From NCBI GenBank assembly GCA_028551475.1, contig CM052360.1:21584682-21648681 (forward strand): 64,000 bases of DNA. The letters run 5' to 3'. A program made the translations under genes and the position numbers. Under the pieces are notes generated by a model, which ran no database searches, was not told the DNA's origin, and saw only the letters and a program-made list of their open reading frames with translations. Below are positions 31,464-43,371 of this stretch, piece after piece; the first letter of the stretch is position 1; every line of letters starts with the position of its first letter. This DNA is from Casuarina equisetifolia (taxonomy: Eukaryota; Streptophyta; Magnoliopsida; Fagales; Casuarinaceae).

Positions 31464-33039
31464 CATATCTCCTTAACATTGACGTTCCCGAAGCTGTCGA
31501 TAGGTTGATCCTGTGGTCCGTAGAGAACCGTGTTACCTAAAGTTTTAAGTTCTGAAATCTAGCAACATATTCTGGAGGTAGACATGTGGGACTCCAATTA
31601 GGCAAAAGTAGTTGATGACTTTCATTCTTTATGATAATGCGTACGTTTAACGGTACATGCAATACGCTATTGACTTAGCCTTAACTCTTCAATATAATAT
31701 TCTCGTTCTCTTCTCCTGGCTTCGTCTTGCTAGGGTAAGGGTCTATGGGTGCTCCTCACGGGCAAATGCTTTTCTAGTGTTAATGATTGTACTTTTGACA
31801 AATTGTAATTGTCCAATTCCATTTGAAAGAAGAACTAGGTACTCTTGATAAGTTTCTTTGAAAAGATCTTATCTTTTTTTAAAAAAAGATTTAGGGATTG
31901 TCTTCTTTTCTTACTTAGAGAGGTGTTTAGGTAAATGTCGGTATAAAAGAATCATGTCATCCTTTCTCATCTATTGACCGGGAAAGATTGGGCCTATTTT
32001 TCTTTTCCCTTAAATCTTTTTAACATTTTCTTTTTGGAGAACGTATCAGAACCATCCTCGCACAAACGGGTTCAAAGAGTTTCGGAAATTCATCTGAAGG
32101 AGATATGAAGAATCTGCACAAGTTCAAGAAGTTGAATGCTTGTGTTAAATATACATGAAAAATATAAAAGCTTAAAAAGTAATTAAACATAATATTAGAG
32201 TCTAAGTTTTTTTGTATTATCCTTATTGTTAAATTCATCATGAAAAGAATAGAAATTTAAAAAAGTAATTTAAAAGGAGATAGATTCTTCCACTTAATAC
32301 CATAAGATTTTAAGTTAAATATAAATATTTTTTTATACAATTTAATATGGTATCAAGAGCCTAAGTTCTACCTTATGCACTCCTACGAATATAAGTAAGT
32401 CTAGAAGCCACACAAAAAGTAGTACTCATGCAACGATTTTAATTTGACCATTATGGTAATAATAATATGTCAAATAAACAATGCAGAATTGTTCTATGTC
32501 ACAAATAAGTATGTTGGAAATGTTTCACTTTTGGATAAAAATCCTCATGGAAAATATTGCCACATGCTTAAGATAAGAGAGCTTTTTAAGTCTCATATGA
32601 GAAAATAAAAACTTAAAAGAATAACTTTAAAAAATAGGTTTATCTATTTAATGCCTTAAGATTTTAAGTTGAATATAATTTTTTTTTTTGGTAAAATCTA
32701 ATAACTATAAAGATGGGTAAGTTTGAAGTTTAGAAAAAAAGTGGCTTTGAAAGATGGCTTGAGTTGAACCATTGTGGTGAAAAGATGTTTTAAAAAAACA
32801 ATGTTGAATTATCTCATATTATTAAGAATTCATTGAAAATTCAATTTCAGTCTTTCAATCCTTCACTCGTAGACAAAAATTTACAAATAAAATATTTTTC
32901 TATATTTAGAACAAGGGGTATATTAAGTTTTGCATATGAAATATAGAACTTTAAAATTTAATTTATAATAAAATAAATTTTTCACTTAATGTCTTAAAAT
33001 TTTAATTAAATACAAATTTTTCTCTAACACTTTTAACAG
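31464..33039. other. B-type GLP upstream region, continued
   Basis: No gene seen. AT-rich; matches 9100-10090 and 13340-15030. Confidence 0.6.
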
Positions 33040-33396
33040 TCCACAGCTCAAAACGCGGGTGCAGTCAAAGTGGTCCGTAAGGGTTGGCGAGACCAACCAG
33101 AGAAAATGATTGAGGAATCACAAGTGGGCTCTATTAATGTGTAGCCGGATTCTAGAACATTGGATTATGGTGCTCATTGTGAAGTAGTTGTACCTAAGCA
33201 AATATGAGTAACTGACTGAAAATCCAAGATTGATTGTGAGACAACTACCCCAAACTTGACAGCAACAGGAAGAGTCTCCCGCCAATAAGAAGGTCGCCAG
33301 GACGCTCAACTGCTACGTCCCAGCCCAAAAACACTTCTACATTCAATGAATCCAGAAAGTAAAGAGTAGGAAACCAAGTAAATTATGCATAAAATC
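33040..33396 (+). other. relic of 2-ODD upstream region, gene absent
   Basis: Matches the upstream DNA of the 2-ODDs at 21139 and 51719 (tccacagctcaaaacgc through agtaaattatgcataaaatcctgtctt). The leader of the same lost gene appears 840 bp further on, at 34235. Confidence 0.75.
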
Positions 33397-34234
33397 CTGT
33401 CTTCTGGAACACATACAAATATTGCAGTAAGATGTCTAAGTAAATAAAATTTTGGTAATCTATATGAAAAGAAGTGGGAGTGAGGTGAAATGCAGGAAAG
33501 CACCGACGTAAATTACACATAAAGACAACTAGAAGAGCATTACAATAAGACGAAAGTCATGATGACAATGAGACAAAACATATAATAACTAAAGGACAAC
33601 TAACTTAATGACACAATAGACAAATCGTATCAGCGCCCAAAATGGCCCGCGACCGTAACACAAACAAGACTCTCATGGTCCACCTTCTTCGTGGCCATAA
33701 TTTCAGGACTCTCATGTATCTGATAGATTTTCACATGGCACATAACCAGAACCCGCATAACTTTCACTGTCTTCTGTATTAGACGACGCTAAGCTGATGG
33801 TTTTCATGAAAACAACATTGTGATGGTTGGTGGTGTGGTATCCCAAGAGATCCTCTTCATTGTCATGTTTGTACATCAGTCTAGCTGGTGGTCCGTCATC
33901 ACTCCTCAAGGAGACCGTGGAGGTGGGAGGGCTTTTCTACCTTCATAGGTCACGTGTGTGGAATTCAACGATTGAGGTCTTCCCGTGCTTGCCGCCCAAA
34001 TGTTGGCCCGTCAGATCCTCCTCCAAGCCAGGTACAAGTGTATTAATATAAGTCTCATATTACCAACGTATAGACGTGTGTGGTTAATATAAGTCTCTTA
34101 ATTTATTTTGTGTTAATTTTTTTGCGAAATAGACATTTTTCCTTAATCTTCCTATTCATATAAATAGATTCAAAATTCATGTAAGATTGAATTTAGGTAT
34201 ATGCCTCTCTGTGCAAAGAAGTCAATCTTGGTTG
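33397..34234. other. insertion of unknown origin within the 2-ODD leader region
   Basis: About 840 bp separate two parts of the 2-ODD upstream region that are adjacent in intact copies. A minus-strand frame at 33909-33712 has no recognisable domain. The stretch 33913-33965 is shared with 15256-15315. Confidence 0.45.
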
Positions 34235-34320
34235 ACGTACTCTGTTTTGATGTTGGCGGCGAATACTAGCAGCACCCACTTCAGTTCTCCACGTATTTGT
34301 GAATGGAATGTTCTTGCCTT
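34235..34320 (+). pseudogene. 2-ODD leader fused to the start of GLP exon 2
   Basis: 34235-34290 matches the 2-ODD leader (acgtactctgttttgat .. cacttcagttctcc). At 34293, where a 2-ODD would continue ctcttttgtc and then its ATG, the sequence changes to gtatttgtgaatggaatgtt, the start of a plus-strand GLP exon 2 (VFVNGMF). GLP similarity fades by about 34320. Both genes of this unit are otherwise missing. Confidence 0.75.
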
Positions 34321-35222
34321 TACAAAGTACGTTTGAAATTGAAATCCTAAGTATCTTAGCCATAAAGAAGAATTCTGTTCAACACTTTCTGTTCTTGTAA
34401 TCTCTCAAAGTTGTGTTGATAGAATGTATCAACCCCACAAACTTGCCTCTATTAGAGAATTCTCCCAAATAAGACATAAAATCAGACTCCATCTTTTCTT
34501 CTTCCATAGAAATTAGAATAATAGTGAATTGGAGAATTCATACTTGTGAAGATTTCTTGTTCAGAAATTTAGAAATTCGTTGCTTTGGAAATTTGAATAT
34601 TTTCAACACTTCCAAATCGGACTCCTTCCATTTTTCTTTCATTTTTCTCTATTTTGGGCTCCTTTTTGAATTTCAAATAACGCTTTCCTCTTGTAAGCAT
34701 ATTTCTCCCATATTCCATTAACTAACCCCAAAAATCAAGCTCAAATCTTCTTCTTCAGAATCTGATTTTCCTTCTATAAAATCCCTAGCCCTTTTCTCCA
34801 ATCTTGTTGTTCAAACTGTTTGGAAGCTATTTTATGGTGGAAGAGAAAATGGTAATAAAAACGGTGCGTACTATCGACGTAAGCAAACAATTTTTTACTT
34901 TTATGCATTTTGAACACACGTGTGCTCTTCATTTATTTGTTATTCTACGTTTTTTAATTTATGTTTTCATCTTGGTTTGAAATAGAAGAATAATAGCATG
35001 GATCAAGAGAAGTTAGGAGTTATAGCTCAAAACTTTCACAATAAAATGTGTTAACTTTATTTGTCCACTTCTCTTATGTTTGGTTTTACCTTGCGACCAA
35101 AATACACAGAAATATCCATGAGAAGTCACTTTATTTCATGTTATTATTGATGTGATGCCACAATAAGAAAGACAAGCACAACATGTATTTGGAATGTCTA
35201 ACCACCCAATACATAGTGTTCT
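34321..35222. other. 3' flank of A-type GLP
   Basis: No gene seen. From 34860 it matches 45750-45905 and 27380-27690. Confidence 0.55.
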
Positions 35223-35986
35223 CTAATTGTTGTCCATCCAAAACTGTTTCTGAAGATAGTCCACCACATTCTTATCCACCTGGAAGGACTTGACAAGAAC
35301 ATCAGGATTGATAGAGGGATTGGATCCCAAAGCAGCATTTGCTATGGGATAACCCCTGGTTCTGGCTACTGAGATAGGAAAAAGCAACCGCATTAGTTTT
35401 TCCAATGTTAAATTGGAAGCGAATCAGACCAATTGGGAAGACAAAGGGATCTCCTGCCTTTACAACTTTATTGATGAGACGGTTAGGGTTAAATGTGACA
35501 GACCCAACATAAAGAGTACCGTCTAAGACCACCAGAATTTCAGTACCACAAGGATGAGTGTGGGAAGGATTGAGACCACCTGGTGCAAAGTAAATGCGAG
35601 CCAAAGATATGCCCAATGTATTTAGGCCTAGTATTTTGTCCATATCCAAAAGAGTGACATTTGAACCTAGTGGACTGTTGGTGCTTCTCGGAATGTTCAG
35701 TCCCAAGAAGAAGAAATCATCAACAGTGACAGTATTTGGGTCCTTGCAAAACATTCCATTCACAAATACTGCAGAAAATAGATTGCATCTTATGAACAAG
35801 TCAATTTCAAAGTATGATCACCTAAATATCGTCTCCAAGCATAAACAATACTAGGATGTGGAGTTCTGTTATGGGAACAAAAAAAAAAAGAAAAAGCCCC
35901 AGAATTCCCGCAGTGGACTGGGGTCATCGGCAAAGGCGAGGAAGGAGGCAAGGGCCAATATAGAATCCTGGGGCGATTTTCATCAT
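35223..35986 (-). pseudogene. germin-like protein pseudogene, A type, with frameshifts
   Basis: Exon 2 (35768-35223) keeps a long frame: [20 protein letters not shown], motif 1 with [20 protein letters not shown] (motif 2 with Arg for the metal-binding His), then a one-base shift at the SSQNPG codons, after which the C-terminus [20 protein letters not shown] continues in another frame. Exon 1 (ATG at 35986) has lost about 16 bp in the signal peptide, putting the rest (LALASFLAFADDPSPL) out of frame with the ATG. The TATA element is altered (tatttaaaaag near 36070). A pseudogene, better preserved in exon 2 than the other A-type copies. Confidence 0.9.
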
Positions 35987-36363
35987 TTTTTAGGCTGTCT
36001 TTACCTTTCAGGATGCTGTGTATTCTTGCTTTCTGGGTGAGGAATGAGGAGAGTTGCATGGGAACACGAGTATTTAAAAAGGCAAGGCACTGAACGGGTC
36101 CACATATTTTTTACTTCCACGGCGAAGATTCGGTGAGAGTTTGGTGAATGAGTGAATCGTTCTTTAACCACTCCTGCGCACACATATTAAACATTCATCC
36201 AAATTGACAGCTTCAGCAGTTGCTTTGGCCCATTTCCAAGTGATTTGAACATCGGAATATGTTCCGAGTTGAAATGGCTCAAGGGGTCTGGCGGTTGATG
36301 CTTTGGTCGATACAGATATGCTTCTCAAAAATCTTAAGCCTGGAAATCTAGTCGGAACATTGC

Positions 36364-37228
36364 TGTTGGGTAATTGAAAATCAGAGTTTAGTGAGTTTAT
36401 TGAATATGGCAGCATGTGGCCTGCTGTTTCAAGCTTGAGGGGTTTGATTTGGTGAACAAACTGACTTAATGAGGAAGTTCGAGGAGTTTGTAAACAAAAG
36501 AGATAAACCAAAGCATCAAAATTATAACAGAAAAATGAGATGAAGAATGCAAGATTTATAAACAAATGTGAGTGCAAAAAATAATTAAAAAATATAGCAA
36601 AAGTTATAAAAAAGCACACTAAATTTAAAGAAGTAAAAGGAGAATAGGTGAAACTTTCATAGACACAGGGCCGGATGGCCCTACTACAATTCACAGAAGA
36701 TAGAACATGGCTTTGGATAGAGCCAAGGGTGAGAAGAGATAATAGAGAAGGAGAGGAAGCGTAGAGTGAAGCAACCAAAGCTTTCAAAGTTTGCTTGTTA
36801 TTTCTACAATCGTTGAGTGCCTTTATATAGGCAACTAAGGTAGCAAAATGACAAAGCACAACTTGTACACAACTTGCACAAATGCTAGACAACTTGCTGG
36901 AAATACATCATCACGCAACATAGGTAATTGCAAGCATTTAAGCGCTCTATCATGAGATCAAGATAGCAGGATTTGTGGGACCTCATTACCTATCCGATTC
37001 TATAGCTTTGTGAGTTAAACCACATTCACTTTCAGATACATCCTCTTCGTGTGCCTTCAAGGCAGGAAATGGATCTTTTGTTTCCAGATATTCCAACACA
37101 GTGCATGCACCTTCAACATTCTCGTTCATGAAGATATCTCCCACGTTGCTTGTTGTTACAAACATGCCATGATCATAATTCTCCCACATTACGGCCAAAC
37201 AAGTTTGTTCAAAATAGTAACTTTAACA
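36364..37228 (-). mobile_element. solo-LTR-like insertion
   Basis: About 860 bp interrupt the A-type upstream region; homologous DNA at 28860-28890 is continuous. On the minus strand the block starts TGTTAAAGTTAC and ends ATTACCCAACA, forming the short TGTT..AACA inverted ends usual for LTRs. No clean 5-bp target duplication is visible (gggt occurs on both sides). It has no transposon genes, although an open frame of over 200 codons crosses it by chance. Solo LTR is the simplest reading; the family is unknown. Confidence 0.6.
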
Positions 37229-37340
37229 CGGGTGATGTGTGCAATGCTAATTAGGCGCGGCCATTTTGGAAAATGGAGTCGTTGTCCCCGTTAATTCTTT
37301 TATGACTTCTATCATTCTGGATATATGAAGACCTTTAACA

Positions 37341-37791
37341 TGTTATGTGTAAATGGGTTAGATCAATCAATTGGTGTGATAACAGAAAAGTCCTCGGTTT
37401 CCCAAGGTTGGAAGCCTTTCTTTTGACCTATCTTTTGACAAAAAGTTAGAAGCAAGGTGGTGTTCTCATTAAAGGGAAAACATAAACCTCAGTATAAGGA
37501 ATAGGGTTGATTTTCAGCTTGCCTTTCCTTGGCTTCTACCTCGCCTTTTATCCTTATAGCCCTTAACTACTTCACGGACTTTCCGAATTACAAAAGATCA
37601 CAAAAGATACAAATACAAATGCTAGAAATCTGGAACACTCCAACTAAAGCAATGCTTCATAAATGCCAAACGTCCATACTTATTAATTATCGAGGCCTTC
37701 TTCACATCATTCCCTTACTGTCTGCCATGCCCACTCCTTACCTTAGCCTCTAGCTTCTACGTTTCTACTCTTGTCACCTCAATACGTGACA
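37341..37791 (-). repeat. 3' LTR of the minus-strand Ty3/gypsy element
   Basis: About 451 bp, starting TGTCACGTATTGAGG on the minus strand next to a purine-rich tract and ending ACATAACA at 37341. Beyond it the A-type GLP upstream DNA (acctttaaca) resumes. The partner LTR is missing. Confidence 0.75.
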
Positions 37792-37819
37792 CATCTTCTT
37801 TCCCCAAAAAGACCTTGTC

Positions 37820-40800
37820 CTTAAGGTTGAATGAGGGATACAACTTGTGGGTCTTGTCCTGCTCCAACCAAGTAGCATTGTTAACATCAAGTCCTTTCTA
37901 AATTATTAACAGTCATGCTTTACGCCGATGGTTCCTCTTGCGTATTACTAACTCTGGGCTTAGCACGATGATATCTTCTTCTTCATCATACTTTGGTAGC
38001 ACTGAAAGGACTTGCATGGTTGGCCTAAGGAACCGTTTCAGTTAGGATACGTGAAATATAGGGTGTAACTTGGAGTCTTCTGGCAGTTGGAGTTTGTAGG
38101 CCATTTCCCCAATTTTCTTTAAGACCTAATATGGGCTAAAAAACTGTGGAGCTAATTTCTAGTTCCTTTGAAGTGCCAAAGACATCTGCCAATATGGCTG
38201 AAACCATAGATAGACCATTTCGCCTTCTTCAAAGTGGACCTCCTTCCTATTTTTGTCATAAAAGAATTTCATTCAATTTCAAGCCACCTGAAGGTGCAAT
38301 TTCAACTTCTTTATCATGACATTTCTGCCTCTCAACTCCTTATCAACAAGCTACTCTTTGGAAGATCTGGGAATATATGTCAGCAAGCTAGGCGGCTCCC
38401 TCTCGTAGACTAATTCATAAGGCGTTTTTCCAATGGAGTTGTAAAGGCTGGTATTATGGCAGTACTCAGCCCATGGAATCCATTTGCTCGAATCCTTAGG
38501 CTTGGTGGAGGTGAAGCACCTGAGGTACATTTCTAGAGATTTGTTGGTGCTTTCCGTTTGCCCATCGATTTACGGGTGGTAAAAAGTTGAGAAGTTAAAG
38601 TTAACTCCTTGTCGTTGGAACAATTCAGTCCAAAATCGGCTCGTAAAAGTGTTGTCCTGATTGCAAACTATTGACTTAGGAAGACCATAAAGCTTGAGAA
38701 CTTTTTCAAAGAACACCTAAGCCACAGATACTACAGTATAGGGGTGGCGAATAGGAATAAACCAGGCATATTTTGATAAACGGTCAACCACCACAAAGAT
38801 AACCGAATACCCATGAGAGAGTGGAGGGCCCTTAATAAAATCCATTGAAAGATCTTCCCAAACCTTTTCTAGAATAGTTAAGGGATTGAGAAGGCCGGTT
38901 GGTTATTGATTTCTCCATTTTTGTTGCTGGCAAACTTCACAACTATGGACATAGTCAAGAACTACTAGTCTCATCTTCTTCCAAGAGAACACTGAATGAA
39001 TCCTTTGAAGGGTTTTATGGAAGCCTTCATGGCACCCATCATGCATCTCTTTAACGATCACAAGGATAAGATCATAATCACTAGGAAGGAAAATTTTTCC
39101 TTTAAAGAACAACACACCTTCTTAATAGGACCAGAATTTTCTTATGTTGCCTTGTTGGTATTGCTACACCAGTTTTTGTGCCATTGGGTGAGTATTAATG
39201 ACTTCTTTAACTGAGTCCAACCAATGAGGGATGGGAGTTGAAATGGCATGTAACCCTCCTTCATTCTTTTCCTATTCTGTTAGCTCCTCAGTTGAGAGGT
39301 GCAATCCAACTTTATTCTAGCGTAAAAATGCATCAGCCACTATGTTGAGAAGGCCTGATAAATATTCAACATAAAAATAAAATCCCATTACTTTGAGAAG
39401 CCACCTTTGCTGAAAAGGTGTGGTAACCCACTTCTCATACAAGAATTTCAGACTCTGCTGATCCGAATGTATTATAAACCTTTGGCTAAGTAAATAATGC
39501 CTCCAAGTTTGTACTGAAAGGTCTAAAGCAAGAAGCTCTTTGTCATAAGTTGAAAGGGCAAGGTTGCTTCCATGTAATGCATAACTGAAGAAGGCTATGG
39601 GCCTACTAGATTGAGAAAGGACTACTCCCAAGCCATTCCCAGAAGCATCACAATCCACTATAAATTGTTGCTTAAAATTTGGAGGGGTTAAGGCAAATGC
39701 TTCAGTCATCACCATTTTAAGTTGAAAGAAATCTTCTTCCACTTCTTTGGTCCACACAAAACCTCCATTCTTCAATAAAGAAGTGAGGGGTTGAGCTAGC
39801 TGGTTATAGTTTTGAATGAACTGTTGGTAATAGCCTGTCGGTCCCAAAAAGCCCCTCAAGGCCTTGAGGGTCAAGGGTTTAAGCCAATTAACCATAACAC
39901 TAACCTTCTCTATATCTAAAGATAGCCCTTCTGAGTCTACTACATGACCCAAGAATTTCACACGTTCCTTTCCAAATGAGCATTTTTTCAGTTTAGTAAA
40001 CAACTTATTTTTCTTTAAGATTCTAAAAGTTACCTCTAGGTGTTGAAGGTGTGACTACCAATCCTTGCTAAAGACGAGGATGTCATAAAAAAACACAAGA
40101 ATAAAATTTCATAAATGTTCTTGAAAGATTGAGTTTATCAAGCTTTAGAACGTGGTTGGTGCGTTAGTGAGACCAAACAGCATTACTAAGTACTCATAGT
40201 GGCCGTGTGGGGTCCTGAATGTTGTCTTCTGTACGTCTTCAGGCTTCATTCTGATTTGATGATAGTCAACTTTAAGATCCAGCTTGCTGAAGAATTTTGC
40301 ACCATGGAGCTCGTCTAGAAGCTCGTCTATAGTTGGGATAGGGAAGCGGTTCTTTATTGTTTGCCTATTGAGAGCTTGATAGTCCACACATACGTGCCAA
40401 GCTTCATCTTTCTTCTGAACACGCAACACCAGAGATGAGAAGGGGGAATGACTAGGTCTCACTACTCCTTCTTCCTTTTGAAAAAAAGGATAACGATAAG
40501 GAGGGATTGCAACAAGTTGGCTTCCTTTTATTAATGGAATGGAATGGTCACAGGAGTGTGAGGGAGGAAGTCCCCGAGGTTCTACAAACACATCCTGAAA
40601 GCTTCAAAGGATTCTTTTTATTTCTTCATTCTCCTCCTTGTCATCTACTTGGCCTTTTTCTTCTATCCATGTGCCTCCTCTTTTGTCATTTTCTTGTTGC
40701 TCACTTTCACCATCAAGACCTACGTTGCCTTCATGCAATTAGAGACGTAACATCATGAAAAGGCCATAGCCTTTTTTTGACAATTCTTTCTTAATTTTTG

Positions 40801-42130
40801 GCTCTTCCACTACTTCGTCAGCTGCACGACTGCCAAATAACTCTACCCTTCGTCCCTGCATTTTGTAGGACATATAAAGATGGAAGAAGTCCCAGATAAT
40901 GGGTCCCAACATAAAGAGCCATTAAATGCCTAGTAATGCCTGCGATCCTTCCAAAGGTAGAAAGAAAAAGTCTACCTTATGCTATACTCCTTGTAAAATT
41001 AGCTCCCACTATTGGCAGCTTCCTTCACTAATGAGGTTATCCCCATTAGCTACCCGAACTATGAATTTTCCTTTTTTATCTGGAAACGAGTCCCATCTTT
41101 CTTGCCCATGTTTAGTTTAGGAAGTTATGGGAACTTCCCAAATCTATAAGGATTTCAACCTTCAAGTCGAAACAAGGTAGGCAACCTTTGACTCTTATTG
41201 TTTCAGGTGTTGAAGACTCGAATATCACATTAAGCAATATTTTAGGAATAAGTTCCTGATTCAACACTTCTTGTTGGATTGCCTCTTCCAATGGCTCTCC
41301 TTTTTCAATTACTTCTGTTTCCTCTATTAATTCCGAACCAAGTATAAGGAATAACTCCTTGCACTTGTGTCTTGGAAGGAATTTTTCATCACAATTAAAA
41401 TAGAGGCTTTTAGATCTTCCTTCTACTAATTCTGTTGGAGACAGTTTCTTAAAAAGAACTAACTTTTTAGCCATTGAGCTACTGTTGCTGATGCCAGTCT
41501 TTTTGGCCGTTGTAGTAGCATTGAGTTTGAACTGAAGCTAGTTCTTAAACAACTTAGCATAACCGCAAGCCTTAGAAAGTGTGTCTGGTTTACATGCCAC
41601 AACCTTCGCCTTGAGATAATCCTTAAGGCTAGTAATGAAACAACTTATTTGTCGTTCAGGAGGAAGAGGACCGACATTAACTATAAGTTTGGAGAATTTG
41701 TCCAAGTAATCCTCTATAGTGCCGGTCTACTACAGTCAGATGAGTTCACTAAAAAAATCTTAGAACTTAATGGGGCTGTAGCGATCAAAAAGTCCTTCCA
41801 CCAATTACTCCCATGTGAGCTCCTTAGTGGGTTGCTGATTGCAAAGGAATCTGTACCAAATGTGGACAGCACCCTCTAGATTCCATGATGCCAGGGCCAC
41901 CTTTTCTCGCTCAAGGACCTGGTTGTAGTCAAAGTAGTCAAGAGCTCTACACACCCATCCAACTGGATCCTCATTGCCATTATAGCAATGGAAATCCATT
42001 TTGGCAGCTTCTGGACTCCTTAGGTTCCTTCGGTGCTAGGCAAAGACCTTCAATCTTAGTATTGACTTCAACAAACTGCCTTTGCATAACATCCATCATC
42101 TCCGCTTTTATGCGAGCGAGATCATTTTTG
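37820..42130 (-). pseudogene. Gag-Pol of the minus-strand chromovirus, broken
   Basis: Longest surviving pieces: RNase H (40003-39317), with the acidic residues of VDCDASG, KELLAL and IHSDQQSL, and reverse transcriptase (40591-40145), with [20 protein letters not shown]. Catalytic damage is visible: the protease has DLG for DSG, and at the reverse transcriptase active site (near 40095) the second-strand codons read FFYDILVFS where two adjacent Asp are expected. Integrase (HHCC region 39115-38903, core 38660-38400) carries several stops. The Gag and chromodomain parts are frameshifted. Nothing here can be expressed whole. Confidence 0.85.
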
Positions 42131-43371
42131 AGCTCGGCTTGTAGCAGCGATGGTGTGAAGTAAAATGATTTCTCTTTTTTATTTTCTTTTTCATTCATGC
42201 ACTAGCAATAAATATAGACCAAGTACATGATTAAAGTTAATTTCACTTTACAGCCATAATGATGTCAGATATCACTAAACTTTCGCTAATACATAATCTT
42301 TTTTTTTCTTTTTCTCTTTTGCAAAATTATTTGTAAGAATAAAAATATGAAGTAGTAAAGCAATAATAGAGATACAAAAAAGAGACAAGTGAGTTGAAAA
42401 AGATTCTAAGTTTCAAATAATCCATCACATTTACATATCACTATTTCCTTCCAATGATGCATCCTGTTGCTTTGATTAATTTAAATTTCCCTTCATTTTT
42501 GGAACATTTTAGAGTATTCGGTTTTTAACCTATTACACCGATGCATTAGTAAGCCATATAGCCATATAGCCATATAGCCATATCAAAAGGATACTAACAT
42601 ATGTTAGTAAGCCATATAGCCATATGCCCACTAACATATATATCCGCAAATTCTTCTAAGTATACTATAGTTGAACTAACGATCGTATGATATAAAGGTC
42701 ACCGAAGAGCTGCAAAAAATCTAATAGCCTAGTGATATACAACCGTCCTGGGACACTAACATATAGATTTCCAAATTATTGTAAGCTAATAGTTCGACGT
42801 TACTTGATGGCAATATTTTCTTTCATTTTCTTTTCACTTTCCCATGTACGATTCTATGCATATGTAATTTATTTGAAAACATTCTAAGAATCCAGCATCC
42901 ATAGCTGAAAACGGTTGAGGAAAAACGAAGAAAAGACGAAAGGCCAACGAGCTTGTGTGCTCCCAATTTGGCAACAGTTTAAGGACAACCAAACAGGAAG
43001 TACCATGCAAAACGTCACGTGCATGCTTGTTTAGTAGTGTTCTTCTTTTATTTTCCAATTTGATGCTGCAAAGTAAAAGAAATCGTAAAATGGATCAACA
43101 CAACAATATGGGTCTTTTCAAACAAAAATTACATATAGATGTTGGACATTTTGCAGCTAGCATCATTTGTTCTCAGTTGTCTCACTGATTGTCTTTTGCA
43201 TTGATCAACTTCTTTATTATTATATATTTTTTCTCATTTAATTTGATGGAAGAAATGATAACTGAAAAGTTTTGAATTCAAAATTCATATTTTTATTGAT
43301 ATGTTGTTACATCCAAACCAATTATAAACTTTATTTGAAATGTCTAATTATTTATCATACATTATAATTAG
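42131..43371. other. GLP 3' flank, rearranged
   Basis: No gene seen. 42131-42330 matches 15472-15655; 42650-43370 matches 25150-25890. A short tandem repeat of ccatatag (about 42552-42580, again near 42613) lies inside. Confidence 0.6.

Larger units (their letters stand above)
37341..42130 (-). mobile_element. Ty3/gypsy chromovirus, 5' LTR lost, degenerate
   Basis: On the minus strand, from right to left: Gag N-terminal and capsid region (42130-41680), zinc knuckle (FNCDEKF..HKC) near 41400, protease near 41140 (DLGSSHNF), reverse transcriptase 40591-40060, RNase H about 39700-39320, integrase zinc-binding and core regions 39115-38400, chromodomain end 37930-37820, purine tract at 37805-37794, and the 3' LTR at 37791-37341. 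Domain order and chromodomain mark a chromovirus. Its LTR differs from that of the element at 2939, so it is another family. No 5' LTR or primer-binding site exists on the right; the element stops inside Gag at 42130. Confidence 0.9.

Noticed and set aside
33712..33909. Minus-strand frame of 65 codons within the 840-bp insertion
   Set aside because: It looks protein-like but has no recognisable domain, splice pattern or second copy; not enough to call a gene.
36164..36892. Open frame of 242 codons on the minus strand
   Set aside because: It crosses from GLP upstream DNA into the solo-LTR-like block, has no domain, and is rich in Phe, Ser and Leu from a T-rich strand. Chance frame.
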